Positions 10,784 through 22,714 of a DNA stretch of 64,000 nucleotides are shown here, piece after piece (position 1 is the stretch's first letter; every line of letters starts with the position of its first letter). This stretch comes from Euryodendron excelsum (Eukaryota; Streptophyta; Magnoliopsida; Ericales; Pentaphylacaceae): assembly GCA_033060915.1 (NCBI GenBank), contig CM065388.1:29414001-29478000 (forward strand), in the 5' to 3' direction. The position numbers were made by a program, and so were the translations under genes. Below the pieces are notes generated by a model, which saw nothing but the letters and a program-made list of their open reading frames with translations, was not told the DNA's origin and ran no database searches.

Positions 10784-11800
10784 CCCCCCAACTTTCTTTT
10801 TGCTAGTCCCTAGCAAAATACTTAAGCCAAAAAGATAAGTCTCCACTTTCGTGGGAGTTACAGGTGCATTTAGCCCATGCATTAAGTTTTTGAACCCTTA
10901 GGGTACCACGAGTGGACAAGTGGTGTCTCGTGAGGGTTTACAGTGATAACACCCACAAATATCAACTCATGATCATCAATCAAATATTTAGAATGATGCA
11001 TGGATAGATTAAAGCAATCTCAATACCATATCCTTAATTCTAATGCAAGCAAGAATATATCAATGAGGACACAAAAATGAGGTTCATGTGAGTGTGTGAT
11101 AGAATCATGTAATGTAGCTCAAATGTATATAATCATATATTCATAGCCTTGGAGCCTTGATCCTAGTCCTCCCTAGGCATATACTCTCAAACAACTACGC
11201 ACAAGGTTTTTCTCAATGAAATGCTCTAAAAAGGAGTACATGCTATAATATGCAAGAGAGCAATCCAAATGTCAAAAACCGCAATAATGAAAGTATATCA
11301 ATCTTGGCATTACTTCATAAAAGAATGCCTATAGCTTAGATATCAACTAATCATGATGACAATTAATAGCTCACATTCAAACAAGATCTCAAACGAAGTG
11401 CAAGCTTTTGGATCATAAAGGACTTTGTAAAGGAAGGCCAATAGGTTTCAAGGTAAGGTATAAGAAGGGAGAAAAGGGATAAAAGTGTACAATACATGTG
11501 TGATCAAGGCATGTAGTGTCAATGAAGTAGTTCTTCTTTTTTCCCCAACTTTAACTTTCTAGCATATTTCTTTGTGTCTTTGAGGCTTCAACCATTTTGC
11601 TTGTTTCTTTGATTTTTTTTCTTCTTTTCTTTTGTGTTGTTTTTTTTTTCAACTCCTTTTTCTATTTATTTTCTTGCACCTCTCCTTGCTACCCTTTTTG
11701 CATACCTTCACCATTTTCTACATTTGCACAACATAGCTCTTCTTTACTTTTTCATACGATTCAATAGAATGAAGATTTGTGCCTCTTACTAATAAAGCTA
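10784..11800 (-). mobile_element. 3' internal end of an Athila-type element, upstream of LTR B
   Basis: This is homologous in inverted orientation to 3796-4991, with the same CTGTAAACCCTCACG and GACTAGCAAAA words and a terminal purine tract next to the LTR. No conserved protein is visible. The right edge is uncertain. Confidence 0.55.
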
Positions 11801-11944
11801 TCTCATCAATGGTCACCTCTCATGCAAGATCACACATCAAAAAGGCTTACAAAGATATGGTTACAAAAGGAATGGAAACAACAAGAACTCTGTGGCTCAA
11901 AAGGAAGAAACATGGCCAAAATCTTTATAAAATGTTCACAAATC

Positions 11945-11968
11945 AACACACACACACACATATATATA
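11945..11968. repeat. CA/TA microsatellite
   Basis: A run of CA dinucleotides passes into TA dinucleotides. The surrounding 11800-12047 shows no other recognisable feature. Confidence 0.8.
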
Positions 11969-12047
11969 TCTCTTCTAGGTTTAATTTCAAATTACCTTTT
12001 TGCAATTGTGATAAAATCCATATGGTCATTTATGAGTTGTTTTATTT

Positions 12048-13836
12048 TGAGGCAACGAGTGGTGATGGAAAACCACAAGATTGGACACCTTCCACAATCT
12101 GTTGAACTTCACCACAAAGATACTAGAAAGTAGGCAATCACTATTTGTAGATCTTCATCAAGAACACAAAAACAATAGGAATAAAATAGAAATATCTCTC
12201 TGAATATTATTAAAGGGAAAGCACAAAACCTAACCCTAATTACCAAAATTAATGTCAAAAATAAAGAAAATAAGAAAATTACCAAAAATAACAAAATTCG
12301 AGTTAGGCTCAAATTTGAAAACTAGAAACATAAAGAAACTATCAGGAAAAATTCCCAAATTGGATTCGTATAGCCCGAGACATTAAGCAATCAAAATCTT
12401 TTCTAAAAAGGCAAAATAGTCCTTTTTTGAGGCCTAAATAGTGGAATTTGTCTGTAACAATCACGTTTCCAATTAGACCACATAATTTCTTATAATTATG
12501 AGCTTGAATTTTTTTTATTTCCATTATATATCATTCTCTGCTTGTTGAAAAAACTCATTCTCCAGTTTAGATTCTGAAAGCAGACTTCGAATTTTCTAAC
12601 ATTTGTCACAATATTCATCCAATTTGTCCATTGATTCAAAATAAAATATGCATGAATAATGAAGAAAAAAAGTTGAACCCCCTGAAATAGTTCATAATAG
12701 TGGTCATCCTAAAAAATTTTAAAGAAAACCATGGGAAGCATATCTCCATCAATAGTGATATTTGAAATTTCTTCAACGATGTGTTGTTCTTCTTTAATAG
12801 ATGCCTCTTCTATAATAGATGACTCCATCAAAAAATTATGGCTTCCTCCAATCAACTACTAGATCTATAGTACTAGGTGTTGATGTAAATAAACAATCAC
12901 CACTGAACACATCATCATCATCAGAGTAATTATCAAAGGCTGATACTGAATCCTAACCCACTGAATTATGTTTTGAAAATTCAGGAATATCATGATTCTT
13001 AATTATTTATTCTTTGATAGTTTCCCCCTCCACAAAATGCAGAGATGGAGATTAATCTTTACATTAATATCTAGCTGTAAACACTGCGAACAGTTGAGTT
13101 AACGCTTCCATCTTTCGCACCAACTGAGCCATCACATTCATGCATAGAATCAAGAGGTGCATGTTGACCACCGCATCTTCCTCCCCCATAATGCATGATG
13201 CAGAAATGATAGATATGCTTTGATACCAACTAATGCGGCAAACGGTGATGGAAAATCATAGAGTTGAACACCTTTCACAATCTATTAAACTTTATCACAA
13301 AGATACCAGAAAGAATGCAACCACTTTTTACAATTGTTCACCCCAAACACAAGAACAATATGAATAAAAGAGAAATATCTCTCTGAATATTATTAATCTC
13401 AAAAAGCTACCTAGGATGAATGTTCTTACATTGTATTTAAAGAGAAAACACAAACCCTAACCCTAATTACCAAAATCAATACAAAAATAAAGAAAATAAG
13501 AAAATTATCAAAAATAGCAAAATTCGAGTTAGGTTCAAATTTAGAAACTAGAAACATAAAGAATCTATATAAAAAAAAAAAAAACCTACTAAATTGGATT
13601 CATATAGTCCAAGATATTGAGCAATCAAATCTTTTTAAAATGGAAAAACAATACTTTTTTAGGCCAAACAGTGGAATTTGTCTGTAAACTAATAGAGTCT
13701 ATTGTTTACTATGAATTTTGATTACCATCACGTTTCCAATCAAGCCACCTAACTTCATATAATTCTGAGCATGAAATTTTTTATTTTCATTCTGCATTAT
13801 ATTTGGTCAGTTCTGTTAAAAAAATAATATTAGACA
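12048..13836 (-). mobile_element. Short non-autonomous LTR element with tRNA-iMet primer site
   Basis: Two direct repeats, 12048-12557 and 13234-13836, flank about 676 bp. Read on the reverse strand the right repeat ends TTTGCCGCA and is followed after 5 bp by TGGTATCAAAGC (13217-13228), the tRNA-iMet site. The internal part has no pol or gag domain. Only a 41-codon frame near the primer site is open. The left LTR lacks two segments present in the right one. No clean target duplication is seen, so the outer edges are approximate. It resembles TRIM-like elements in layout, with longer LTRs than typical ones. Confidence 0.7.
13217..13228 (-). other. tRNA-iMet primer-binding site
   Basis: TGGTATCAAAGC on the reverse strand lies 5 bp inside the right LTR of the short element. 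Confidence 0.75.
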
Positions 13837-14617
13837 ATGTGCAATGAGGAAATTTAAAATTCTGACCTACCAAAATAATAATTAAAAAAAAGGGTACAAA
13901 TTATTGTATTGACAGTTGGAATCATCTTATTCTGACAATTTTATTGATAGTTCGTTAACAAAAAGAAAATATCCGTATATTGTTAGATTAAGTAAGAGAA
14001 TGCAAAGTCATTTTAAAAATTAAGAAAAACTATATGTCATTATTAGATGTCTCCAGGGAAATATGTGCAATTTAATACAACAAAAAGAAAAATAAGGCTC
14101 ATTTTGTAGTTATTTGTTCAATGGCGATAAGATATACAACCATGTAATGCAATGTCTATATCATGGCTAAAAATTTCATGACAATATGTGAATCTTATTG
14201 CAACATTACGTAAATCGTCATCATTTATCTAAGAGTACTGTGACTCAGTATTACTATACATCCTTAAATTCTAAAACGTGACACATTAACCCGTTAAACT
14301 ATTAATTTATATCAATTAACAATCTTTATTAGTAATATATTAGTAATCTGTTATGAGAGTAAATAGAAAATTGTCTTGTGACTTGCATATATTTACAAAA
14401 GTATGATTTCGTATCTAAGTTGACCTTCTTTTATCATAGCTCAATAGCACAAAGAGATTTAGGAGGAGCAATCCTTTACTAGCAGAGATCCCTAGAGACC
14501 ACGATTGCCCAAGTAGATGGAATTGGCGAATGGGTCAAATTGCTGTCGCCAGGTCATGGGCCCTGATAGGTTGTTGAAAACGACTAGAAATTCAAGAGCA
14601 ACTAATTCGTAAGGGCA
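13837..14617. other. AT-rich stretch without recognised gene
   Basis: No coding frame of note, RNA gene or repeat was recognised. Confidence 0.5.
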
Positions 14618-14759
14618 GGGGTGGACCTATGCTTTGGGGGATGGGTGACGTGACACTCCCTAAATTTTGGCTAGTCCTTTAATATGTAGTAAATGTATTT
14701 ACTACATATATTAATAATTAGCGTAATTTATATGTTTGAACAAAAAATTAGACTACTGG

Positions 14760-17124
14760 TGTCACGCCCCAAAACCCGGCCTATACGGATTTAGGGTACA
14801 TGATCGGCCAGTAGAAAGGCTACTCAAGGTTGCATTACATAACTGGTTAATCACCTGTGCATAATCATTAATACAATTCATCATTGCAGAAAATACAACT
14901 TTTGATAACTTGAATTCATAATCTGTGACATACATGGCAGAACTGTGCCTAGTCCAAATCATAACATACATATGAGCCTAATCAAGGGTCACCACAGTTA
15001 TAACATTTATAAGATTACAAAACATTGGGGTTTAGCCCTCAAACATATTACAAAGCATAAGCCCATGGGCCGTAGCTCAAAATCCACATATGGCCACACT
15101 TTAGGGCCTCCTGGATTGGCTACTTGAAAATCATTTGAGAAAACGAAAACTAATACTTAGTGAATAACAATAATGCATGAGTATAAAATACTATAGACTA
15201 CATTTATATTTAATGTACACGACAATATAGGTACATTTACGCATAAGTGGCATGAACTTAGAATTGTATAAGTATAGTCTTAAAGACACCTGAAGGATAG
15301 GCTTTTGTATTAAAACATTTCATCATTTTTAAAACACAATGTTGAAGAAGAGCGGCAGTCATGTCGTAGCATGAACTAGTAAAGTGTGATATAGCTTGTC
15401 ATTAGCACAATATATCATAACTTGTGAGTGTACATCTTAGCTCGTCGTATAATCTTAGACACATCTATATCATTACTCTCGAAATTGTATAAAGCGTAGA
15501 TATGGAAGCATAGGTAGCATGAGCATCATATTGAGACATTATATCATAGGCGTGAGATGTAAATCATAACATGATTGTGTATAGCATAATGTGGCTTGTC
15601 ATAAGCATACCATGGCATGGTACAATGAAACATATCATAATATCATAGAAAGGAGAGATATATTATGACATTATTACTTGTGAAAACATATGCAACATGT
15701 CGTGAAGTATTTGGATAAATCATATTTCTCGTTCTAGTACATAAGAGTGTCATGTCTTTACATCAGAGCCAAGCTCCGCATCAGTAACCATAAAGGTTAC
15801 CACATCAGTAACTGTAAAGGTCACCATAGGGCTCTTTAGGCCAACATCAAAACTAGGCTCCGCATCAGTAACCATAAAGGTCACGCATAGGCTCTTTAGG
15901 CCAACATAGTAACCATGAAGGTCACGCATAGGCTCTTTAGGCCAAACATGAGAGCTAGGCTCAGTCATTAAGAGTTACGCTTAGTCATTAGCAACAAAGA
16001 ATGCTTTAAGCCATTCATAAGAGCAGGGCTCAGTCGTGAGGCGAGGCTTAGTCATTAAAAGCTATGCTCAATCATTAGTAAGATAGAGTGCTTTAAGCCA
16101 TTCATAAAAGCAGGGCTCAATCGTGAGGCGAGGCTTAGTCATTAAGAGCTATGCTCAATCATTAGCAACATAGAGTGCTTTAAGCCATTCATAAAAGCAA
16201 GGCTCAATCATGAGGTGAGGCTTCGTTATTAAGAGTTATGCTCAGTCATTAGCATGCAAGGTGCATTACGCTCAGTTATAGTAACCGTAAAGGTCACAGA
16301 TAGGCTTTTTAAGTCAATCATAAGACCTATGCTCAGTTATAGTAACCATAAAGGTCACATCTAGACTTTTAAGCCAAAGGACGTCTCCCAACGTGACGAT
16401 AGATTATTTCGTGTCCCCAACCGTAGGACCATCGTTGCTAGTTTAGGGTCTTGCCACGAAAGACCTTACATGTCGATGGTTTATATCACGCCCCCCATCC
16501 TAGGACTATTGGGCTAGATTAAAGTCTCGCCACGAAAAGACATTGAGTTAGAGTCGTACGTTAGGAATCTTACATCTACTTTATGCGAACGTTCTAGTCC
16601 GTGAGTTGTGATTCATATCATAGATAAGGTTTGTATGTAATCCAAAGCATGACATTAATACTTGAACGTAATCATTGATGCATTGAAACATATGAAAAAC
16701 ATTCATGATATAGAAGTGTGTTTAAAACATTGGGAAAATAATAGAGTTTTACTCATGGCATATCGTTACTCACCTCTCTCCGATTGAACAGGCGATAAAC
16801 GAGGTGTTCCTTCATCAAGGTTGGCGAAGTCTTGAATGGCTTCAATCTCTTCCTTCAAGCCCTTCTTCCCTTAATCTCCCCTTCCTTCTTCCCTTTCTCT
16901 CTTTCTCCCTCTCTCAACCGATGGGTGTGTGTGTGTGTTTGGGTGTGTCTACGTGTTGTGTATATAAGATGATACACATGAGAAATAATCCCATGTGTCT
17001 CACCTCAAAGGTTCAAGTTACAACATGACTTTTAATTGGTCAACTTAACCAAAATGCATATTAGAATGATATAAAATTTAAAGAAACACATAAGTAGGGA
17101 AATTAATGGGTTCAGGGTACTACA
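14760..17124 (-). mobile_element. 3' LTR of element D
   Basis: This has the same order of parts as 35858-38295, including two internal tandem arrays and a GA-rich leader after a TATATA motif near 16960. Confidence 0.9.
15766..16380 (-). repeat. Two tandem arrays inside the D LTR
   Basis: One array has a unit of about 50 bp with GTAACCATAAAGGTCAC and GGCTCTTTAGGCCAAC. The other has a unit of about 86 bp with GCTTTAAGCCATTCATA and GCTCAATCGTGAGGCGAGGC. The 5' LTR carries the same arrays at 36860-37553 with more copies of the first unit. Confidence 0.85.
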
Positions 17125-17137
17125 TCCTTCCCCCCTT
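17125..17137 (-). other. Polypurine tract of element D
   Basis: The reverse strand reads AAGGGGGGAAGGA directly before the 3' LTR start. Confidence 0.85.
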
Positions 17138-17718
17138 AAATAAGTTTGGTCCCCAAACTTCATAAGAGCTATCATTCAAATAAAAAGTACACTTCTCGAA
17201 TTTCAATCTTCCGAGCCATTAAAGGTCTAGACAATTCATCAAGTGGGACATCAGAAGTTCCAGACAACATGAATGTCTTCCAAGGGCAGTGGGGAAACGT
17301 GTGTCAACATTGTTACACAAGGAAATGCAATTCACATTTAGTCTAAACAACGCATTTGCATGTACAAAAATGGAATATGGGAGGTGGCACCAGCCCACTC
17401 CTTCAATAACAAGTCTCGGGTGGGTGGAAGAATGAAACATAACTCGCTCACGTTCACATTCAGTACCGGCATGATGAGGGGATAACCATCCCACATCGAA
17501 TTAGTGCATTTCTAGGCATAGGATTTACGAGCATGAGTACATTATTAATAAGATTTCCTCAGCGGTTATAAATCCTATCGCATACCACGGAGCCTCCTTA
17601 TGATAAAAGGTGAAGAAAACAAAATTTGAAGGTTCCAAAGAGGTATGCAATCATTTAGCAACAATATGAGACAAATGTACGTGGGGAGCCATAATTTATA
17701 AGACCCCCATCACATAAG
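17138..17718 (-). pseudogene. Internal remnant of D, 3' side
   Basis: About 580 bp lie between the polypurine tract and the E1 insertion. Short open stretches exist on the reverse strand. One ends near 17165 with DVPLDELSRPLMARK, possibly a decayed pol C-terminus. I cannot assign a domain. Confidence 0.35.
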
Positions 17719-17910
17719 ATGAATGTAAGCACCCCATTTTTGACCGCTCGGCAGTCTACAGTCCATCCAGACTTGTACTCAAGTCAATATGGATGTATTT
17801 CAATCGAAATCAACTGTGTAAGTCTAATCCCATCTATCCATCGCTTTGCGGGCCCGCCGGGCCCAAATAGAGGCAAAATGACCGAAATGCCCTTAGGGGC
17901 ATTGTTCGGT

Positions 17911-18115
17911 CCAATTCCAAATTAGGCGCATCTTTCTGAAGACGGTAAGTCCCCTTTATAATTCCAAACTAAGCGCGTCTTTTCGAAGACGATAAGATCC
18001 GTTTCCAATAAGATCCGTTTCTAGTTCCAAATCAGGCGCATCTTTTCGAAGACGATAAGATCTGTTTCCAATTCCAAATCAGGCACGTATTTCTGAAGAC
18101 GGTAAGTCCCCTTTA
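17911..18115 (+). repeat. 45-bp U3 array with TTCG-loop hairpins
   Basis: Four to five units contain the words AATTCCAAATCAGGC and GAAGACGGTAAG. Several units carry CGTCTT-TTCG-AAGACG or a close variant, a hairpin with a TTCG loop. The 3' LTR has the same array at 30366-30612. Confidence 0.75.
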
Positions 18116-18629
18116 AACCAGTCGACCGGGACGGGACCCCAAGTCCCCTAGATGGTGGGATGGTCCACCTTTGGCGCCTACTAGCCCGCTAATCTAGAAA
18201 TGTCCGTTTCGGCAAGCCTTCCAAGAAATTTGACTTCTCAGGCGCTAAGTTCCTTTAGCAGCTTCCCGAGATCAGGCAGCCTCGGGAATGATCGCGAACC
18301 GTTAAAGTAGCGGAAGTACTCATAAACATCGCAATCATTAGAGTAGTGAAACTACTCACAAACAGGCCGATGTAAGGAATTGCCAACAAATCCCTGTGTC
18401 ACGAGACCACTGTCAAAGTGGCGGAAACACTCAAAACCTAGGTCAACACCAGTGCCTGCTAGTCCACTTCGGTGAAAATTGACCAAACTGCCCCTAGGGC
18501 CATTTTTTGACACGTTTCTCGGGAACACACCTAAGTCCTTAGAATGGTAAGTCCACCCTTCCAATATCATCTTAGAGACGATCCGGCATGATTAGGTGGT
18601 TTCTAGTCAGTTTTAGGCTAATTCCGAGA

Positions 18630-18990
18630 CTTTCCGGTCAAGATGACCATTTTGCCCTCGGCATCCGAACGCCGCAGCGACAACACTGGCTCTGGGTATC
18701 AAACTGGTAACCTCCTGAGAATGCTTTTTATAGTATTCTTGACCTTCCTTTATCTTTCTGGATCATTCCAAGTCAGTTCCAGTAAACCCGATGCAAAATG
18801 AACGTTTTGCCCCTAGTGGGCCAGTCGCCTTGTCCGACCATACCGGCTCTGGGTATCAAACCGGTAACCTTTGGGAACATTCTAAATAATGTTTCGAAAT
18901 CTTGAATCTTCTTTCGGGACGTTCCGAGGTTGTCCTGGCAGCTTCTTGGCCCGATTGACAGTTTTGCCCCTAATGGCTCGGTCGACCCCT
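18630..18990 (+). repeat. U3 repeat with GGCTCTGGGTATCAAACCGG
   Basis: Diverged units of about 145 bp each contain a GACCATTTTGCCCC-type word, then GGCTCTGGGTATCAAACCGG, then GATCATTCC. Corresponding arrays lie at 31120-31500, 41770-42480 and 55140-55690. Confidence 0.7.
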
Positions 18991-19221
18991 CTAACAAATC
19001 TTATCATCCTTTTTCAAGTTTGTTACCTCTGGGGCACTATTCTATGGGTTTCTGCCCTTTTTCGGCATTCTATCCCATTCTCGATCCCTTAAATTCTTCC
19101 CGGACCTTCCAGAGTCACTCCTAGTGAAGCCAGGCTAAAAATTGCATGGTAGTCACTAGTACAGGCGCCCAAATCTTCTCAAGATACATTGCTTGCCGAC
19201 CTTAAAACTTTCCTAACTGGC

Positions 19222-19244
19222 TGGCGCCACTACTCGTGGCGCCA
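19222..19244 (+). promoter_or_regulatory. GGCGCCAC palindrome before the E1 TATA box
   Basis: TGGCGCCAC-TACTC-GTGGCGCCA is a perfect 9-bp inverted repeat 54 bp before the TATA box. E2 has related copies at 42746-42768 and 55992-56014. Confidence 0.7.
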
Positions 19245-19297
19245 AAAGCATTTTTGGCCTACCGCCACTACAACAGGCGCTAGGTCATTCCCTTGTC

Positions 19298-19305
19298 TAT
19301 AAATA
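19298..19305 (+). promoter_or_regulatory. TATA box of the E1 5' LTR
   Basis: TATAAATA is conserved at the matching place in E2 (42823 and 56068). In the E1 3' LTR it is changed to TATGAATA (31784-31791). Confidence 0.8.
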
Positions 19306-19413
19306 CAGAGCCTCCTCTAGCATGAAAGAGGTCTACCAACTCAGTGTAAAAACCCTATTATTCGATACACAAAGCTCGTAGCCTCTCTAGACCCTAGTCT
19401 CCTTAGGTTTTCT

Positions 19414-19442
19414 AAACCCTAGCCTCCATACACAAACCCTAA
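19414..19442 (+). promoter_or_regulatory. Telo-box pair in the E1 leader
   Basis: AAACCCTA occurs at 19414-19421 and AAACCCTAA at 19434-19442, 110-145 bp after the TATA box. Telo boxes in this place are known in plant promoters as binding sites of telomere-repeat-binding factors. Confidence 0.6.
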
Positions 19443-20199
19443 CCTCCTATACACTCACATACACTTCTATATACTCATACACTAGCCTCCAAAGCCTCCT
19501 TTAAAGACTTGAAGTACTGCAATCTGAAGTTTTGAAGATTGAAGGCAAACTCTTCAAGATTGAAGTGAAGACTGAAGCAAGACAAGCAAAGCAAAGCGCT
19601 CAAAGCTAAGCAAAATAAAGAAGACATAAGTAGGCTTCTTATTTACATTTACGCATCTTACCCCCTCTCTTCAATCTCCTAATCCACTTGGGTTTTCTTC
19701 TATTTTAATCCCCCATCTTCTTACGCCCCCCCTTTCTTGCATGCTTGAAACAAAGGAATTCCTGGTCCATGTGTAGGATTAGGCTATTGGAGAGTCACTG
19801 TGTCGGGGGCTTTCTTTTAGTCTAACCGGAGACCAAGTGGGTTCGGCCCCCTGGATTATGTGGTGAAGCCTTTAACCTTGTATGTTCACGACCCCAACTT
19901 GCATTGTGCATATCATGATCTTACATTATTCTAAAATTCATTTTCAAACTCGTTTTCAAAACTTGCATTAACATCATTTTCAAACTTACATCAAAACCTT
20001 CTTTTTCAAAACTTGTTTTCAAAATCACAATCCTAGGGTGATTCTAGCTTTTTCATGGCTAGGGTTGCTTTAGGAAAATGTTACATTTAAAGTGACCAAT
20101 ATGGTCCATATTTTCAAAACATTGATGTTTTCAAAACCACTATCTTAAAGTGGTTCTAGCCTTCTTATGGTTAGAATCGCTTTAGGAAAGTGAGACATT

Positions 20200-22230
20200 T
20201 TGTATACTTTCTAAAAACTCTTTTTTCAAATCTCTCCTTCTAAAAACCTCTTTTTCAACATACTTTCCAAAAACGCTCTCCAATCTCCTTATTCATATTC
20301 CTTTCTAAAATTATTTTCCAAAAACTCCCTCCAAAAATCTATTTTCAAAACTTCCTTTTGAACTCCTTTCCAAAAACACTCTCTTCAAAATTCATTTCCT
20401 AAAAACACTCCCTAAGTTTCCTTCTTAGAAAACTCTCGTCAATCTCCCTTTCAAAAATCTCTTTCTAAAAACTCATCACTAGGATTTCTTTCCAAAAACT
20501 CTCTCTTTTCAAAATTCACCTTTTAGAAACTCCTCTATAGGATTTCATTCCAAAAATCTCTCTTTCTAAAAACTCACTTTTCAAAATCTCCTTCCTTAGA
20601 GTCCAAGTCATACCATAGAACCCACGATTAGGAAACCCTAGTTTTCCTGCCCAAAAGCATGAATTCCAATCCCTTATTTTGGCCTCAAAACCTAGGTTTC
20701 CAAAACTTTTTGTTTTCTACATTAAAACTATACATATTTCCAAAACCTATTTTCTACGCCAAAACTATAGCCTTCCAAATCTAGGGTTTCTAAAACTTCC
20801 TCTTCTAAATCTATGCCAAATCCAATCTTCCCTTTAGGAAACCAAATCTAATTTTTCCCATTAGGAAACCAAATCCAATCTTCCCATTTAGGAAACTAGA
20901 TCCTATCCTCCGCTTTTAGAAACAAAATCAAAACATATCTTTCTAGAAACAAAATCCAATCGCTTGTTTTAGGAAATAGGAATCTCAATCCTTCCTAGTC
21001 TAAACCTTTCCTAATTCAAATCCTTCCTAATCTTCTACTTTCCTAAATCTTAAGTTTCCTAAACTTAAACTTTTAAATATTTCTTTAAACTTTAAGCTTC
21101 CAAATCTCTCTTAACTTCAAAGCTTTCCAAATCTAAATATTTCCTAATCTAAAGCTTCCTAAACTCAAAACTTTCTTACTTTCAAAACTTTCATATTTCA
21201 AAACTTTCTAAATTCAAAAATTTTCAATTTCAATACTTTTTTAAATTGAAACATTTCCTGATTTCAAAACCTATCCTAAAACAACACTTTCCTAAATTGA
21301 AACTTTACCAAAATGAAACTTTCCTAAAGCAACACTTTCCTAAAAATGAAACTTTCCTAAAAAGAAACTTTCCTAAAATAACACTTTTCTATTTTGAAAC
21401 TTTCCTAATTCGAACCTTTCCTAAATCCAATCATTCTCCAATCTTTCAAGTCCAACATCCGAGTCCAATCTTTCTTAATCTCAAGTCCTTTCTAAATCCC
21501 ATCTTTCCTAAGTCTAGGTTTCCTAAACCTCAATCTTTCCAAAACAAGTCAAATTCTTCCGCCAAGTTCTATCTTTCCAAATCAAAGTCTCAACTTTTCT
21601 AATTTCAAATTCCAAATTTCAATATTCTATTCTAAATCCAAATCAAATCCAAATTCCAATTCAATTTCTTCTTCCATATCAAATCTCTTTTCTATCAGAC
21701 TCTTGTCCGTACTACGACTGACCTAATTCCTCAAGTTTTTCAAGTTTCCAACTCCCTAACTCTTTTCAAATCTCTTTTCAATTTCAATTTCGAATCTATC
21801 TTTTCAAATCTCTTTTTAAATCAAATCAATTTATTTTCAAATCTATTTCCAAATCTATTTTCTAATGTTCTTTTCTTGCACTTGCATATCATGCATCACG
21901 TCTTTCCAAAACAAGTCCAATTCTTCCTCCAAGTTCTATCTTTCCCAATCAAAGTCTCAACTTTTCTAATTCCAAATTCCAAATTTCAATCTTCTATTCT
22001 AAATCCAAATCAAATCCAAATTCCAATTCAATTTCTTCTTCCATATCAAATCTCTTTTCAATCAAACTCTTGTCTGAACTACGACTGACCTGATTCTTCA
22101 AGTTTTTCAAGTTTCCAACTCCCTAACTCTTTTCAAATCTCTTTTCAAATCTCTTTTTAAATCAAATCAATTTCTTTTTGAAATCTATTTTTCAACTTTC
22201 TTTTCTTGCACTTGCATATCATGCATCACG
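20200..22230 (+). repeat. G-poor degenerate repeat tract in the LTR leader
   Basis: About 2 kb is built from variants of words such as CTTTCCAAAAACTC and AAACTTTCCTAA, with very few G residues on the sense strand. Matching tracts lie at 32650-34390, 43620-45660 and 56960-58980. No conserved protein is encoded. The small frames inside are products of the repetition. Confidence 0.8.
21534..22230 (+). repeat. Tandem duplication private to the E1 5' LTR
   Basis: Copy one is 21534-21900 (367 bp) and copy two is 21901-22230 (330 bp). Both start TCTTTCCAAAACAAGTC and end GCATCACG. The 3' LTR has one 367-bp copy at 34023-34389. Confidence 0.88.
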
Positions 22231-22551
22231 TCTTTTAATACATTCTTTTTCAAAGTGGATAGGATTGAACATTTGTTAGTTGAAGACTCTCATAGGTGAA
22301 TTTAGGGTAAATAGACATATAGGTACTGCAAGGGTGTGATAGGGTGATGGCTTAGTGCGTCTTCGCTACACGTAACCAACCTCTGAACCTAGAATCACTG
22401 TTTTGAAAGACCAAAATGGAGTTTATTTTAAAAAAAGGGCTTAGTTATTTTCGAAAGGTTGCCAAACAACCTGTTTACCTAAAAACCCTAAGTTTAGCCT
22501 TCGGATTATACTTAGTTTTTAGGTGACATAACTCACCTTAATCAGGTTAGG

Positions 22552-22561
22552 TGGCGACTCC
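22552..22561 (+). other. Primer-binding-site word inside the E1 5' LTR
   Basis: TGGCGACTCC lies 160 nt before the LTR end. The 3' LTR has the one-base variant TGGTGACTCC at 34750-34759. Confidence 0.75.
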
Positions 22562-22714
22562 AATTGTTTTCTAAAAGCCCTTTATTCAAATCTATTTTCT
22601 ATTCAAATCTATTCGCACTCATTCTTTTAGGAGGGTGAGTTCTAACGAGAGAGTACAATGTTTTTCTCGCTTGTGTGTGTGTTCCTCGAGTGCGAAAAAT
22701 CTGGGCGCGACAGC

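Larger units (their letters stand above)
17724..22712 (+). mobile_element. 5' LTR of E1 (4989 bp)
   Basis: It begins TGTAAGC and ends GGGCGCGACA. U3 holds 45-bp repeats and roughly 145-bp repeats, followed by a GGCGCCAC palindrome and TATAAATA (19298). AATAAA follows at 19614. A G-poor leader fills 20200-22200. It is 271 bp longer than the 3' LTR, mainly because of a tandem duplication at 21534-22230. Confidence 0.93.

Noticed and set aside
14440..14620. Possible tRNA gene
   Set aside because: I could not find a cloverleaf with A and B boxes at the right spacing.
17219..17494. 91-codon reverse-strand frame inside D
   Set aside because: No Ty3 domain can be recognised in it. It is reported only as an internal remnant.
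19381..19460. Interstitial telomere repeat
   Set aside because: The CCCTAAA-like words are isolated and separated by unrelated sequence. They are telo boxes, not a tandem telomeric array.
21246..21602. Open frame of 118 codons with repeated FPK words
   Set aside because: It arises from the G-poor degenerate repeat in the LTR leader. It is not kept in the 3' LTR or in E2.
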